The position numbers and the translations under genes were made by a program. A model generated the notes under the pieces. That model was given only the letters and a program-made list of their open reading frames with translations, was not told where the DNA came from and searched no databases. From MGBC131033 sp910585655 (GTDB taxonomy: Bacteria > Bacillota > Clostridia > Lachnospirales > Lachnospiraceae), in the NCBI GenBank assembly GCA_949502025.1, contig CATBCG010000022.1:1-35526 (forward strand): a DNA stretch of 35,526 bases. Direction: 5' to 3'. Positions 15,638 through 24,261 of this stretch are shown piece by piece (the stretch's first letter is position 1; each line of letters begins with the position of its first letter).

Positions 15638-17782
15638 ATGAAGCCATCGGAGATTGGTGGACAGGCTGTCCTGGAAGGTGTTATGATGAAAAACCAGGAA
15701 ACTTATGCGGTTGCCGTCAGGAAGCCGGATAAACAGATCGTAGTAGAGAAAAAAGAATTTCATGGAGTGGCAGAGAAGTATCCCTTCCTGGGATGGCTCT
15801 TTATTCGCGGTGTGGTTAATTTTGTAGAATCTATGATTCTGGGGATGAGAACCTTGACTTTTTCTGCAAGCTTTTACGAAGAAGAAGATCAGACGGAACC
15901 GTCGCAGTTTGAAAAAAAGCTGATTTCCATTATGGGAGAAAAGGCAGAAGCGGTGATGATGGGCTGTACGGTAGTGCTTTCGATTTTGCTGGCGGTGGCG
16001 ATTTTTATGCTGCTGCCGTTTTGGATTGCCAGTCTGTTGGAGAAGGTTGTCACCTCTTCAGCAGTATTGACCCTGGTGGAAGGGGTGATTCGGATTACGA
16101 TTTTTGTCGGTTATGTATTGGCAATTTCGACGATGAAGGATATTCGCCGGGTATTTATGTACCATGGAGCCGAGCATAAGTCGATTAACTGTATTGAACA
16201 GGAACTGCCGCTGACTGTAGAAAATGTCAAAAAGCAATCTACCAGGCATAAACGCTGCGGTACGAGCTTTATGTTGTTTGTTATTATATTAAGCGCTTTG
16301 TTTTTTATGTTTATCCGGGTGGATAATATGTGGCTGAGGATGGTATTTCGTATCCTTTTAATTCCGGTGATCGCCGGAGTGTCCTATGAGCTAATTAAGT
16401 TAGCGGGACGAAGTGAAAGCCAGGTAGTAGCGATTTTGAGTAAGCCAGGTTTGTGGCTGCAGGGACTGACGACAAGAGAACCGGACGAAGAGATGATCGA
16501 GGTGGCGATCCGGTCGGTAGAGGCTGTCTTTGACTGGCGCGCCTTTTTGGCAGGAGAACTTCTTTCGGCAGAAGCAGAAAAAAAGAAGGCTAAGGCGGCG
16601 AAAAAGAAGCAGAAGAAAACAGCAGAGAAGGCGATAGAAGAAAAGGCTGTTTTGGAAAAGGAAAAGCTGGAGAGTACGGAAAATATAAAGAAGACAGTAA
16701 AAGAGGAGTCGGAACCGGAAGAGAAAAGGGAATATATTGATAAGAAAGAAAAGAACGTTCTGATAGAAGAAGGAGAAGAAATAAGAGAAACAGAACAGAC
16801 ACAAGAAATAGAAGAAAAGGGAACAGAAAAGACACAGGAAATAAAAGAAGCAAAGAAAACAGAAGAGGCACAAGAAACAAGAGAAGCAAAGGGAATAGAA
16901 AAAACACAAGAAACAAAAAAAGAAGGAAAAGAAATAGAAGCAGAGAGGAAGCAAACGAAAGTCCAGCCGACAGAAACAAAGAAAACCGGCTGGAAGCAGG
17001 AGACTGCCGAGCTGCAGGCAGTAAAAAAAGAAATTGCTGTTGCAAAAGAGGACTCTGAACCGAAAGCACTGGCAGAAAACAGTACGACACCGAGAAAGCC
17101 GGTCAGTCGTCCGACAGGAGCGGGAGCCGGTAATGTGACAGCGGTAAATAGAGCGAAGACTTCTATGGCAGTTGCAGGGGCAAACCGCGCAGAAGCCGCC
17201 GGATCAGCGGAAGCTTCGGCGGTGAAGAAGCTTGTTTCCAGACCTGCCGCAGCCGGAAGAACGGCGACTGGAGCAGCAGAATCAAAGGGAACCGAGCCAG
17301 GAAAGCCAGTGGCAGCCAGAAGACCAACAACAGGAACAAGGCAGGCAGGAATCAGACCAGAAAAAACGACAGCACAGTCGGCAGCCGGGGAGCCTACCGA
17401 GACTAGAAAACCAGCAGCAAAGCCAACTACGACAGAACCTACCGCAAGGGCGTCTGCCGTCGCCAGACCAGCAGCCACTCAGACCGAGAAAGCGCCGGTA
17501 GCCAGACCTGTAAAACGGCAGGTAAAAAAGGAGGAAGAAATTTCCAGGGAGCAGATAGAAGAAAAAAAGGAAAATCTGGTAAAACGTGCCAGACCGGAGC
17601 CGACGATCAAACGAAATGCGACGACAAAGCCTTCCATGATGAAACAAATTGAGGAAGAAGAGGACGATGAGATTTTAAATGCTCTTGATCGTTTTTTCGT
17701 ATATAAGAAGCAGGAAAACCAAGAGGATACCAAAGCCAATCACCAGGGAAGAAAAGACCGGGCAGGAGCCGGAGGCGTATGA
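15638..17782 (+). CDS. DUF1385 (YqhQ-type) membrane protein with very long low-complexity tail
   Basis: A 714-residue protein. The first 305 or so residues are a normal DUF1385/YqhQ membrane protein: start MKPSEIGGQAVLEGVMMKN, conserved YHGAEHKSINC and HKRCGTSFM, and four likely membrane helices (near residues 107-135, 142-163, 210-228, 235-255). The remaining 400 residues are unusual. First comes a Lys/Glu-rich part with repeated TEKTQEI / EAKKTEEAQET / GIEKTQET units, then an Ala/Thr/Arg/Pro-rich part (repeated VARPxA, TRKPAA), then an acidic helix (EEEEDDEILNALDRFF). Family members are usually near 300 residues. Start 15638 has TAGGTG 5 bases upstream; ATG 15614 has none. It overlaps prmC by 4 bases (ATGA). 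Confidence 0.88.
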   Translation: MKPSEIGGQAVLEGVMMKNQETYAVAVRKPDKQIVVEKKEFHGVAEKYPFLGWLFIRGVVNFVESMILGMRTLTFSASFYEEEDQTEPSQFEKKLISIMGEKAEAVMMGCTVVLSILLAVAIFMLLPFWIASLLEKVVTSSAVLTLVEGVIRITIFVGYVLAISTMKDIRRVFMYHGAEHKSINCIEQELPLTVENVKKQSTRHKRCGTSFMLFVIILSALFFMFIRVDNMWLRMVFRILLIPVIAGVSYELIKLAGRSESQVVAILSKPGLWLQGLTTREPDEEMIEVAIRSVEAVFDWRAFLAGELLSAEAEKKKAKAAKKKQKKTAEKAIEEKAVLEKEKLESTENIKKTVKEESEPEEKREYIDKKEKNVLIEEGEEIRETEQTQEIEEKGTEKTQEIKEAKKTEEAQETREAKGIEKTQETKKEGKEIEAERKQTKVQPTETKKTGWKQETAELQAVKKEIAVAKEDSEPKALAENSTTPRKPVSRPTGAGAGNVTAVNRAKTSMAVAGANRAEAAGSAEASAVKKLVSRPAAAGRTATGAAESKGTEPGKPVAARRPTTGTRQAGIRPEKTTAQSAAGEPTETRKPAAKPTTTEPTARASAVARPAATQTEKAPVARPVKRQVKKEEEISREQIEEKKENLVKRARPEPTIKRNATTKPSMMKQIEEEEDDEILNALDRFFVYKKQENQEDTKANHQGRKDRAGAGGV

Positions 17783-18714
17783 GATATCAGACAGATTCCG
17801 GGCAGAAATCGGAGGAGATGCCTGCCCGTACGTGGTTTCAGGTATATCGGGAAGCGGTTTCCTGCCTAAAGGGAAGCGGCGTGGCAGAGGCGGAACTGGA
17901 TGCCTGGTATTTATTAGAAGCCGTAACAGGAATGAGCAGAACCGACTTTCTTTTGCATCGGGAAGAGAGACTGCTTATGGAGGAAGCCGGGCAGGTAAAG
18001 GAATATAACCGTCTGGTAGCAGAACGGGCAAGGCGGATTCCATTGTCTTATCTGACTGGTCGGAGGAATTTCTGCGGGCTGGAGTTTGCCGTTAGCGAAG
18101 CGGTTTTGATTCCCAGACAGGATACGGAATGTCTGGTAGAAACCGTGCTGCCTTACACCAAGGATGCCAGGATTTTAGATTTGTGTACGGGTTCTGGATG
18201 TATTGCGGTTTCCCTGGCGGTGCTAGGAAGCCCGTATTCTGTGACAGGAGCGGATATTTCTGAAGCAGCGTTGGCTGTGGCAAGGAGCAACGGAGAACGG
18301 CTCCTAGAGGAAGAGAAGGATAGGCGCAGCCGTCAGGAACCGGAACGATTGTCCTGGATACAAAGTGATTTATTTGGGCAGATAGAAGGAACGTTTGATA
18401 TCATTGTTTCCAATCCCCCTTATATTGCAAGCGGCGTGATAGAAACGTTGGAACCGGAAGTAAAGGAGTTTGAACCACGGCTGGCTTTGGACGGGGAAGA
18501 GGACGGATTATCCTTTTATCGAAGGATTTTGGCAGAGGCGCCTTCTTATTTAAAAGAAGGAGGGCTGCTTGCTCTGGAAATCGGATATGACCAAGGCGAG
18601 ATCGTTTCAGGCTGGATGCGACGGCAAGGCTTTTTTCAGGTACAGATTATCAAAGATTTGGCTGGATTGGATCGGGTTGTGATTGGATGGAAAGATGTGA
18701 TTCAGGCAAAATAA
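17779..18714 (+). CDS. prmC: Release factor glutamine methyltransferase
   Basis: A 311-residue SAM-dependent enzyme that methylates the glutamine of the GGQ motif in release factors. The N-terminal helical domain contains the conserved RIPLSYLTGRRNFCGLEF. The SAM-binding loop is ILDLCTGSGCIAVSLA and the catalytic NPPY motif is at residues 212-215. The start overlaps the DUF1385 stop by 4 bases, and its substrate gene prfA follows 31 bases later, so enzyme and substrate are co-produced. Confidence 0.95.
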   Translation: MRYQTDSGQKSEEMPARTWFQVYREAVSCLKGSGVAEAELDAWYLLEAVTGMSRTDFLLHREERLLMEEAGQVKEYNRLVAERARRIPLSYLTGRRNFCGLEFAVSEAVLIPRQDTECLVETVLPYTKDARILDLCTGSGCIAVSLAVLGSPYSVTGADISEAALAVARSNGERLLEEEKDRRSRQEPERLSWIQSDLFGQIEGTFDIIVSNPPYIASGVIETLEPEVKEFEPRLALDGEEDGLSFYRRILAEAPSYLKEGGLLALEIGYDQGEIVSGWMRRQGFFQVQIIKDLAGLDRVVIGWKDVIQAK

Positions 18715-18745
18715 TAAGGAAGGATAAAAGGGAAGGAAGGATAAC

Positions 18746-19819
18746 ATGTTTGATCGGTTAGAAGATTTAGTAAGACGTTATCAGGAGCTGATGGATGAGC
18801 TAAACGCTCCGGAGGTAGTGGCAAACCAGGAAAATTTCCGCAGGCTGATGAAGGAGCAAAATGACCTGGCGCCGATTGTCGAAGCGTTTCAGGAGTACCG
18901 TTCTCATCAAAACAATATCCAGGAAAGTCTGGCGATGTTGGAGGAGGAGAGCGACGAAGAATTAAGAGAGCTGGCAAAACAGGAGTTAGCGGAAAGCAAA
19001 GAGGAACTGGTGCGTTTAGAGGAACGTTTAAAGGTGCTGTTGCTGCCGAAGGACCCAAATGATGAAAAGAGTGTAATCGTAGAAATCCGTGCCGGAGCCG
19101 GCGGAGACGAAGCGGCGTTGTTTGCAGCGGAAATTTATCGGATGTATGTCCACTATGCAGAAAGCCATCGCTGGAAAGTAGAAACGCTGGGTGTGGATGA
19201 AATCGGAATCGGCGGAATGAAAGAAGTGACCTTTATGGTAAACGGGCAGGGGGCTTATTCCAGACTGAAATACGAAAGCGGCGTCCATCGGGTACAGCGT
19301 GTACCGGAAACGGAGTCGGGAGGGCGAATCCATACCTCGACGATTACCGTAGCCGTCATGCCGGAAGCGGAAGAAGTGGACGTGGTAATTGAGGAAAAGG
19401 ATATTCGTATTGACGTTATGCGCGCTTCCGGAAACGGAGGTCAGTGTGTCAACACGACGGATTCAGCAGTCCGTTTGACACATTATCCGACCGGGATTGT
19501 TATTTACAGCCAGACAGAAAAATCTCAGCTTCAAAACAAAGAAAAAGCGTTTGCCCTGCTGCGCGCCAAGCTCTACGATATCGAGCAGCAAAAAGCAAAG
19601 GATGCCGAAGCCGAACTGCGCCGCAGCCAGGTCGGTACAGGAGATCGATCGGAAAAAATCCGTACCTATAACTTTCCGCAGGGGCGTGTCACCGATCACC
19701 GGATTGGTCTTACTCTTTACAAGCTGGATAAAATTATGAACGGCGATATCGAAGAGATCATCGATGCCTGTATAGCCGCCGACCAGGCAGCAAAACTGGC
19801 AAAAATGAATGAAAACTAA
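18746..19819 (+). CDS. prfA: Peptide chain release factor 1
   Basis: A 357-residue class I release factor that reads UAA and UAG. The GGQ catalytic motif is at residues 231-233 (GNGGQCVNTTDSA), and the codon-recognition PxT is in RVPETESGGRIHTS, which marks RF1 rather than RF2 (SPF). A cysteine follows GGQ where histidine is more usual. GGAAGGATAAC precedes the ATG. The last codons and the stop are repeated just downstream in a tandem duplication. Confidence 0.96.
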   Translation: MFDRLEDLVRRYQELMDELNAPEVVANQENFRRLMKEQNDLAPIVEAFQEYRSHQNNIQESLAMLEEESDEELRELAKQELAESKEELVRLEERLKVLLLPKDPNDEKSVIVEIRAGAGGDEAALFAAEIYRMYVHYAESHRWKVETLGVDEIGIGGMKEVTFMVNGQGAYSRLKYESGVHRVQRVPETESGGRIHTSTITVAVMPEAEEVDVVIEEKDIRIDVMRASGNGGQCVNTTDSAVRLTHYPTGIVIYSQTEKSQLQNKEKAFALLRAKLYDIEQQKAKDAEAELRRSQVGTGDRSEKIRTYNFPQGRVTDHRIGLTLYKLDKIMNGDIEEIIDACIAADQAAKLAKMNEN

Positions 19820-19885
19820 CAGTGCCTGGTCGGGTAGACCAAGGCAGCAAAGCTGGCAAAAATGAATGAAAATTAACTATGCCTG
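19781..19885 (+). repeat. Tandem duplication of the prfA 3' end
   Basis: Bases 19781-19828 (last prfA codons, stop and 9 bases beyond) recur at 19837-19885 with one inserted base and four substitutions. The second copy again reads GGCAAAAATGAATGAAAA then TTAA, outside any gene. An old local duplication is the simplest reading. Confidence 0.85.
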
Positions 19886-19898
19886 AAAGGACGTATCT

Positions 19899-20138
19899 AT
19901 GATGGAGAGAAAAAATCCGGCAAATCTGATGAAGCTCTTAGGGGCAAAAAAGCGTTTTGAAAGCAGCCATCCAAGGTTTGCGGCATTTTTGAAGGCAGCG
20001 TTTGAGGGCGGCATCAAGGAAGATACCATTTTGGAAATCAGTATACAGACGCCGGGGCAGCAGAAGCTGACGACAAATCTCAAGGTAACGCAGTCAGACT
20101 TAGAGCTGTTAGAGCTGCTTCGGGAGATGAACCATTAA
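19899..20138 (+). CDS. Small conserved-looking protein, unrecognised
   Basis: A 79-residue soluble protein (MMERKNPANLMKLLGAKKRFESSHP...). It has a basic helical N-terminal half and a beta-rich C-terminal half (ILEISIQTPGQQKLTTNLKVTQSDLELLELL). GAAAGGA lies about 8 bases before the ATG. I do not recognise a family. It follows prfA by 80 bases and precedes the nucleotidase gene by 17, so co-transcription with both is likely. Confidence 0.7.
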   Translation: MMERKNPANLMKLLGAKKRFESSHPRFAAFLKAAFEGGIKEDTILEISIQTPGQQKLTTNLKVTQSDLELLELLREMNH

Positions 20139-20155
20139 AGAAAGCAGGAAAAAGC

Positions 20156-20839
20156 ATGATAAAAGTAATTTTATGGGACATTGACGGAACGCTGCTTGAC
20201 TTTAAAGAGGCAGAACGCCATGCTCTGGAAAAGTGTTTTGAGCTGTTTGGCTTTGGAGTATGCAGTGAGGAAAGACGGAGCCGTTATTCGGAAATCAACC
20301 ATTGTTATTGGGAACGTTTAGAACGGGGCGAGCTGACAAAGGCAGAAGTATTGGTCGGTCGTTTCCGGGAGTTTTTTACACAAGAAGGACTTCCGGTAGA
20401 CCAGGCAGAGGCGGTCAATACAGAATACCAGCAACTGCTGGGGGAGACGATTTGCTTTCGGGATCAAAGCTATAGCCTGGTCGCCAAATTAAAAGGGCAG
20501 ATAAAACAATATGCGGTGACAAACGGCAGTTACATAGCGCAAAAAAAGAAACTAAGGCTTTCTGGTTTGGAAGAATTGCTAGATGGTATCTTTATTTCCG
20601 ACGAAGTAGGGTTTGAAAAACCAAATCTTCGTTTTTTCGATTATGTTTGGGAGAAAATTGGTCGATATGATAAAAAAGAAATCATGATTGTAGGTGATTC
20701 TTTGACCAGCGATATGCAGGGAGGGAGACTGGCGGGAATACGATGCTGCTGGTACAATCCCGATGGCTTACCGCTGCCTGCAGGGGTTCAGGTGGAAAAG
20801 GAAATTCGGAACCTGTGGGAAATAGAAAAACTTTTGTAG
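20156..20839 (+). CDS. YjjG-type HAD nucleotidase
   Basis: A 227-residue haloacid dehalogenase-superfamily phosphatase. HAD motif I is WDIDGTLLDF, motif II TNGS, motif III a lysine in FEKPNLRFF, and motif IV IVGDSLTSDMQGG. The helical cap after motif I and the overall sequence fit the YjjG/YfnB group, which dephosphorylates non-canonical pyrimidine nucleotides (house-cleaning). Exact substrate is inferred. An AGGAAAAAGC site precedes the ATG. Confidence 0.85.
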   Translation: MIKVILWDIDGTLLDFKEAERHALEKCFELFGFGVCSEERRSRYSEINHCYWERLERGELTKAEVLVGRFREFFTQEGLPVDQAEAVNTEYQQLLGETICFRDQSYSLVAKLKGQIKQYAVTNGSYIAQKKKLRLSGLEELLDGIFISDEVGFEKPNLRFFDYVWEKIGRYDKKEIMIVGDSLTSDMQGGRLAGIRCCWYNPDGLPLPAGVQVEKEIRNLWEIEKLL

Positions 20840-20868
20840 GAATCTGATAGAAAAAGGGAGTGTGGAGG

Positions 20869-21903
20869 ATGAAGTTGACAAAAAGGAAAAGATGGATGGC
20901 GTTGGGGCTGGCTGTTGTAGTATGTCTTGCTTTTGCCGGAGCATGGGGAGAGTCCAGTGTGGCAGCCGCAACGACAAAAAAGGCTAAGACTCCATTAGAA
21001 GAGCATGGTGCCTTGCAGGTAGAAGGAACAAAGCTGGTGGATCAAAACGGAGATACTATGCAGCTTTACGGGATGTCTACTCATGGCATCGCCTGGTTTC
21101 CGGAATATATAAACAAAAAAGCCTTTAAAACCCTGCGGGATGACTGGAAAACAAATTGTATCCGGCTTGCGATGTATACCAATGAATATAACGGATATTG
21201 CAACGGCGGGGATAAAAAAGCGCTAAAGAAGCTGGTAAAGAATGGAGTAAAATACGCGACAGAACTAGGAATGTATGTGATTATTGACTGGCATATCCTA
21301 AGCGACAATGATCCGAATACCAATAAAAAAGAGGCGAAGAAATTTTTTAAAGAAATGTCAAAGCTATATGCCGATTATGACAATGTGATTTATGAAATCT
21401 GTAACGAGCCAAACGGCAGTACGGATTGGAAAGCAATCAAAAAATATGCCAACGCAGTGATTCCGGTGATTCGGGAAAACGATAAGGACGCGATAATTAT
21501 TGTAGGGACGCCGACCTGGAGCCAGGATATCGATCAAGCTGCCAAGTCTCCGTTAGAATACGATAATATTCTCTATGCGCTCCATTTTTATGCTGGTACT
21601 CATACCGATTGGCTAAGAGATCGGGTAAAAGACTGTGTGAAAAAGGGGCTTCCGATATTTGTCAGCGAATTCGGGACATGCGACGCTTCCGGCAACGGCG
21701 GAAATGATTTGAAACAGGCAAAGAAATGGCTGAATCTGCTGGATGACTATGACATTAGTTATTGCGCCTGGAATTTGGCAAATAAGCTTGAGTCAAGCAG
21801 TGTGATTCAAAATAGCTGCACGAAAACTTCTGGCTGGAAAAGCACAGATTTAAGCGAATCCGGTAAATGGCTCCGCAAGTATTTTAGGGCAAAAGCAAAA
21901 TGA
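20869..21903 (+). CDS. Secreted GH5 endoglucanase (cellulase)
   Basis: A 344-residue glycoside hydrolase family 5 enzyme, hydrolysing beta-1,4-glucans. A signal peptide is evident: KLTKRKR, a hydrophobic core (LGLAVVVCLAFAGAWG) and likely cleavage after VAAA (near residue 33). Catalytic acid/base is E180 in YEICNEPNG and the nucleophile is E267 in IFVSEFGTC. There is no carbohydrate-binding module, dockerin, SLH domain or sortase motif, so it is a bare catalytic domain. The ATG at 20869 is preceded by AAGGGAGTG; a GTG at 20860 is possible. It overlaps the following dihydrouridine synthase by 4 bases, an odd pairing. Confidence 0.92.
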   Translation: MKLTKRKRWMALGLAVVVCLAFAGAWGESSVAAATTKKAKTPLEEHGALQVEGTKLVDQNGDTMQLYGMSTHGIAWFPEYINKKAFKTLRDDWKTNCIRLAMYTNEYNGYCNGGDKKALKKLVKNGVKYATELGMYVIIDWHILSDNDPNTNKKEAKKFFKEMSKLYADYDNVIYEICNEPNGSTDWKAIKKYANAVIPVIRENDKDAIIIVGTPTWSQDIDQAAKSPLEYDNILYALHFYAGTHTDWLRDRVKDCVKKGLPIFVSEFGTCDASGNGGNDLKQAKKWLNLLDDYDISYCAWNLANKLESSSVIQNSCTKTSGWKSTDLSESGKWLRKYFRAKAK

Positions 21904-22865
21904 GATATTATTTAGCGCCTTTAGAGGGCATTACACGTTATGTTTTTCGGAATGCTTATCACAGGCAGTTTGGCTCTATGGAGAAATATTTTGCTCCTTT
22001 TTTATCTCCAACCCAGACGCCTAGCTTTAAGCATCGGGAGTTAGAGGATGTTTTGCCGGAGCATAATGAGGCACTTCCTTTGGTGCCGCAGCTTTTAACC
22101 AATCGCGCGGAAGTCTTTGTCTGGGCAGCTAAAAGGCTGGAGGAACTGGGGTATGAGGAGATCAACTTTAATCTTGGATGTCCTTCTCGAACCGTGGTTT
22201 CCAGAAGGCGTGGTTCGGGATTTCTGACCGATCCGCAGGAACTGGAGCGTTTTTTGGAACAGATCTTTACAGAATGCGGCAAAAAGCTTCGGATTTCCAT
22301 AAAAACAAGGCTAGGGATAAAGGATCCGGAAGAATGGGGAAGACTGATACAAGTGTATAACCAATTTCCGTTGGCGGAACTGATCATTCATCCTAGGCTG
22401 CAGACGGACTATTATAAAGGAGTTCCGGATTGGAATGCCTACCGGCAGGCGCTTACGGATTGTAAGGCTCCTTTGTGTTACAACGGAGATATTTTTACGA
22501 AAGAGGATTATGACCGTCTGATAGAGACTTTTCCGGAGACAGAGGCAGTGATGTTAGGACGCGGTATCCTCTCAAATCCAGGGCTTGTCATGCTGTTAGA
22601 AGGAGGAGCGCTACCGGAAAAGCAGCGTTTAAAGGCGTTTTTGGAGGAAATCCGCGGGGAATATCAAAGCTTGTTTTCCGGGGAAAAGAATGTTTTATTT
22701 AAACTAAAAGAGATTTGGTGTTATCTGGTTTTTTTATTTCCGGAGGATAAGAAACTGGAGAAAAAAATAAAAAAGGCTACTTCTCTGGCAGAATACCAGG
22801 CGGCAGAAGAAGAACTGCTAGAAAAGTATGATCCGGTTGGACGGCGTTTTCGGATGCCCGGATAA
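21900..22865 (+). CDS. tRNA-dihydrouridine synthase family protein (second paralogue)
   Basis: A 321-residue Dus-family flavoenzyme. It has the barrel start YYLAPLEGITRYVFR, catalytic C94 in NLGCPSRTV, IKTRLG, IIHPRLQTDYYKG and the phosphate-binding VMLGRGILSNPG. Its divergence from the DusB at 7523-8497 suggests another tRNA position or an rRNA target, which cannot be decided from sequence. It starts in the cellulase stop codon (ATGA), so it is probably translated by coupling; no separate ribosome site is seen. Confidence 0.88.
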   Translation: MRYYLAPLEGITRYVFRNAYHRQFGSMEKYFAPFLSPTQTPSFKHRELEDVLPEHNEALPLVPQLLTNRAEVFVWAAKRLEELGYEEINFNLGCPSRTVVSRRRGSGFLTDPQELERFLEQIFTECGKKLRISIKTRLGIKDPEEWGRLIQVYNQFPLAELIIHPRLQTDYYKGVPDWNAYRQALTDCKAPLCYNGDIFTKEDYDRLIETFPETEAVMLGRGILSNPGLVMLLEGGALPEKQRLKAFLEEIRGEYQSLFSGEKNVLFKLKEIWCYLVFLFPEDKKLEKKIKKATSLAEYQAAEEELLEKYDPVGRRFRMPG

Positions 22866-22891
22866 ACCAAGCGGCAAAAGGAAAAGAAACA

Positions 22892-24256
22892 ATGAAACGA
22901 CGAGAATTTTTAACGACGACAAGAATTATTATACTGGGCTTTTTCTGCGGAATTTTGGTAGGCACGGCGCTACTGTGTCTGCCGTGTTCCTGGGCGGAGG
23001 GAGTGCAGACAAAACCGATAGATGCTTTGTTTACGGCAACTACGTCTATTTGTGTTACCGGGTTAGTAACGGTGAATACGTTTGAAAACTGGAGCCTGTT
23101 TGGGCAGGTAGTGATTTTATTTTTGATTCAGTTTGGCGGGCTTGGGATTATTACGTTTACGACAACGGTGTTGTTGGTATTGCGGCGCAGAATTACCCTA
23201 AAGGAACGGATGTTGATTCAGGAATCCTATAACTTGGATACGCTGGGAGGTCTGGTAAAGCTGACCAAACATGTCCTAAAAGGGACCTTTTTGGTAGAAG
23301 GGATTGGCGCGCTTTGTTATGCTCTGGTTTTTATCCCGGAATTTGGTTTTGGGAAGGGTCTTTGGAATTCGCTGTTTCACTCCGTATCTGCTTTCTGCAA
23401 CGCCGGAATCGACTTGCTGGGACCGGACAGTCTGGCTCCTTATCGGGATCATACGTGGATGAATCTGACGACCTGCGCTCTGATTATTTTGGGCGGAATC
23501 GGTTTTCCGGTATGGTGGGATGTACTACGGGTAATCCGTTTGAAAAAAGAGGAGAAATTTACGTTTCGCAAAATGTGCCAAAAACTGCATTTGCATTCCA
23601 AACTGGCATTGATGCTGACCATTTTATTGGTAGCGGGAGGAACGTTTTTTACATTGGTGCTGGAGTATCAAAACCCGCAGACACTGGGGCTTCTTTCCTT
23701 TCCGGAAAAGCTTCAGGCGGCATTTTTTCAGTCGGTGACGTTACGGACAGCCGGATTTTTTACGATTCCACAACAAAATTTTATGGATGATAGTACTTTT
23801 TTGTTTCTATTGCTGATGTTTGTGGGAGGTTCGCCTTCGGGGACGGCAGGCGGAGTCAAAACCGTGACCATAGCGGTATTGCTTCTCGCAGTGCTTTCAA
23901 GTGTCAAGGGCAAGGAAGATGTGGAGGTCTACCGGCGGACGATTCCGGACAGCTATGTAAAAAAAGCATTGGCAGTTGTAGGAATCGGTCTGATGAGCAT
24001 GGGAGTATTTGTAGTATTGTTCTGCCTGATACAGCCAGGGGATTTTTTAAACCTGCTGTTTGAATTGGTCAGCGCGTTAGGAACGGTAGGTTTAACGAGA
24101 GGAATTACTTCTACGCTGCTGCCGGCAGGCAAGGTTTTGATTATCTTGGCAATGTTTTTCGGGCGTGTGGGACCGATTACTATGGCGCTGGCATTTAACC
24201 GTCAGAACGCCAGAACGTTGCGGAAATATCCAGAAGAAAAGATTAGGGTAGGGTGA
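22892..24256 (+). CDS. Potassium uptake channel subunit, TrkH/KtrB family
   Basis: A 454-residue polytopic membrane protein of the Trk/Ktr/HKT superfamily. The four pore loops with selectivity-filter glycines are visible: TSICVTGLV, SAFCNAGID, TLRTAGFF and SALGTVGLTRG. The length fits KtrB better than the longer TrkH. It works with a cytoplasmic RCK-type gating subunit, which is the next gene and starts at its stop codon. Confidence 0.93.
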   Translation: MKRREFLTTTRIIILGFFCGILVGTALLCLPCSWAEGVQTKPIDALFTATTSICVTGLVTVNTFENWSLFGQVVILFLIQFGGLGIITFTTTVLLVLRRRITLKERMLIQESYNLDTLGGLVKLTKHVLKGTFLVEGIGALCYALVFIPEFGFGKGLWNSLFHSVSAFCNAGIDLLGPDSLAPYRDHTWMNLTTCALIILGGIGFPVWWDVLRVIRLKKEEKFTFRKMCQKLHLHSKLALMLTILLVAGGTFFTLVLEYQNPQTLGLLSFPEKLQAAFFQSVTLRTAGFFTIPQQNFMDDSTFLFLLLMFVGGSPSGTAGGVKTVTIAVLLLAVLSSVKGKEDVEVYRRTIPDSYVKKALAVVGIGLMSMGVFVVLFCLIQPGDFLNLLFELVSALGTVGLTRGITSTLLPAGKVLIILAMFFGRVGPITMALAFNRQNARTLRKYPEEKIRVG

Positions 24257-24261
24257 AAAAG

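Noticed and set aside
16790..16990. Repetitive DNA resembling a repeat array
   Set aside because: The periodicity comes from Lys/Glu/Thr/Gln codons in one open frame, without constant repeats or unique spacers, so it is not a CRISPR.
16384..17478. 364-residue ORF on the minus strand, opposite the DUF1385 tail
   Set aside because: It is a shadow of the repetitive tail: Ser/Phe/Val-rich with no ribosome site, and the plus-strand frame is continuous with DUF1385 and overlaps prmC correctly.
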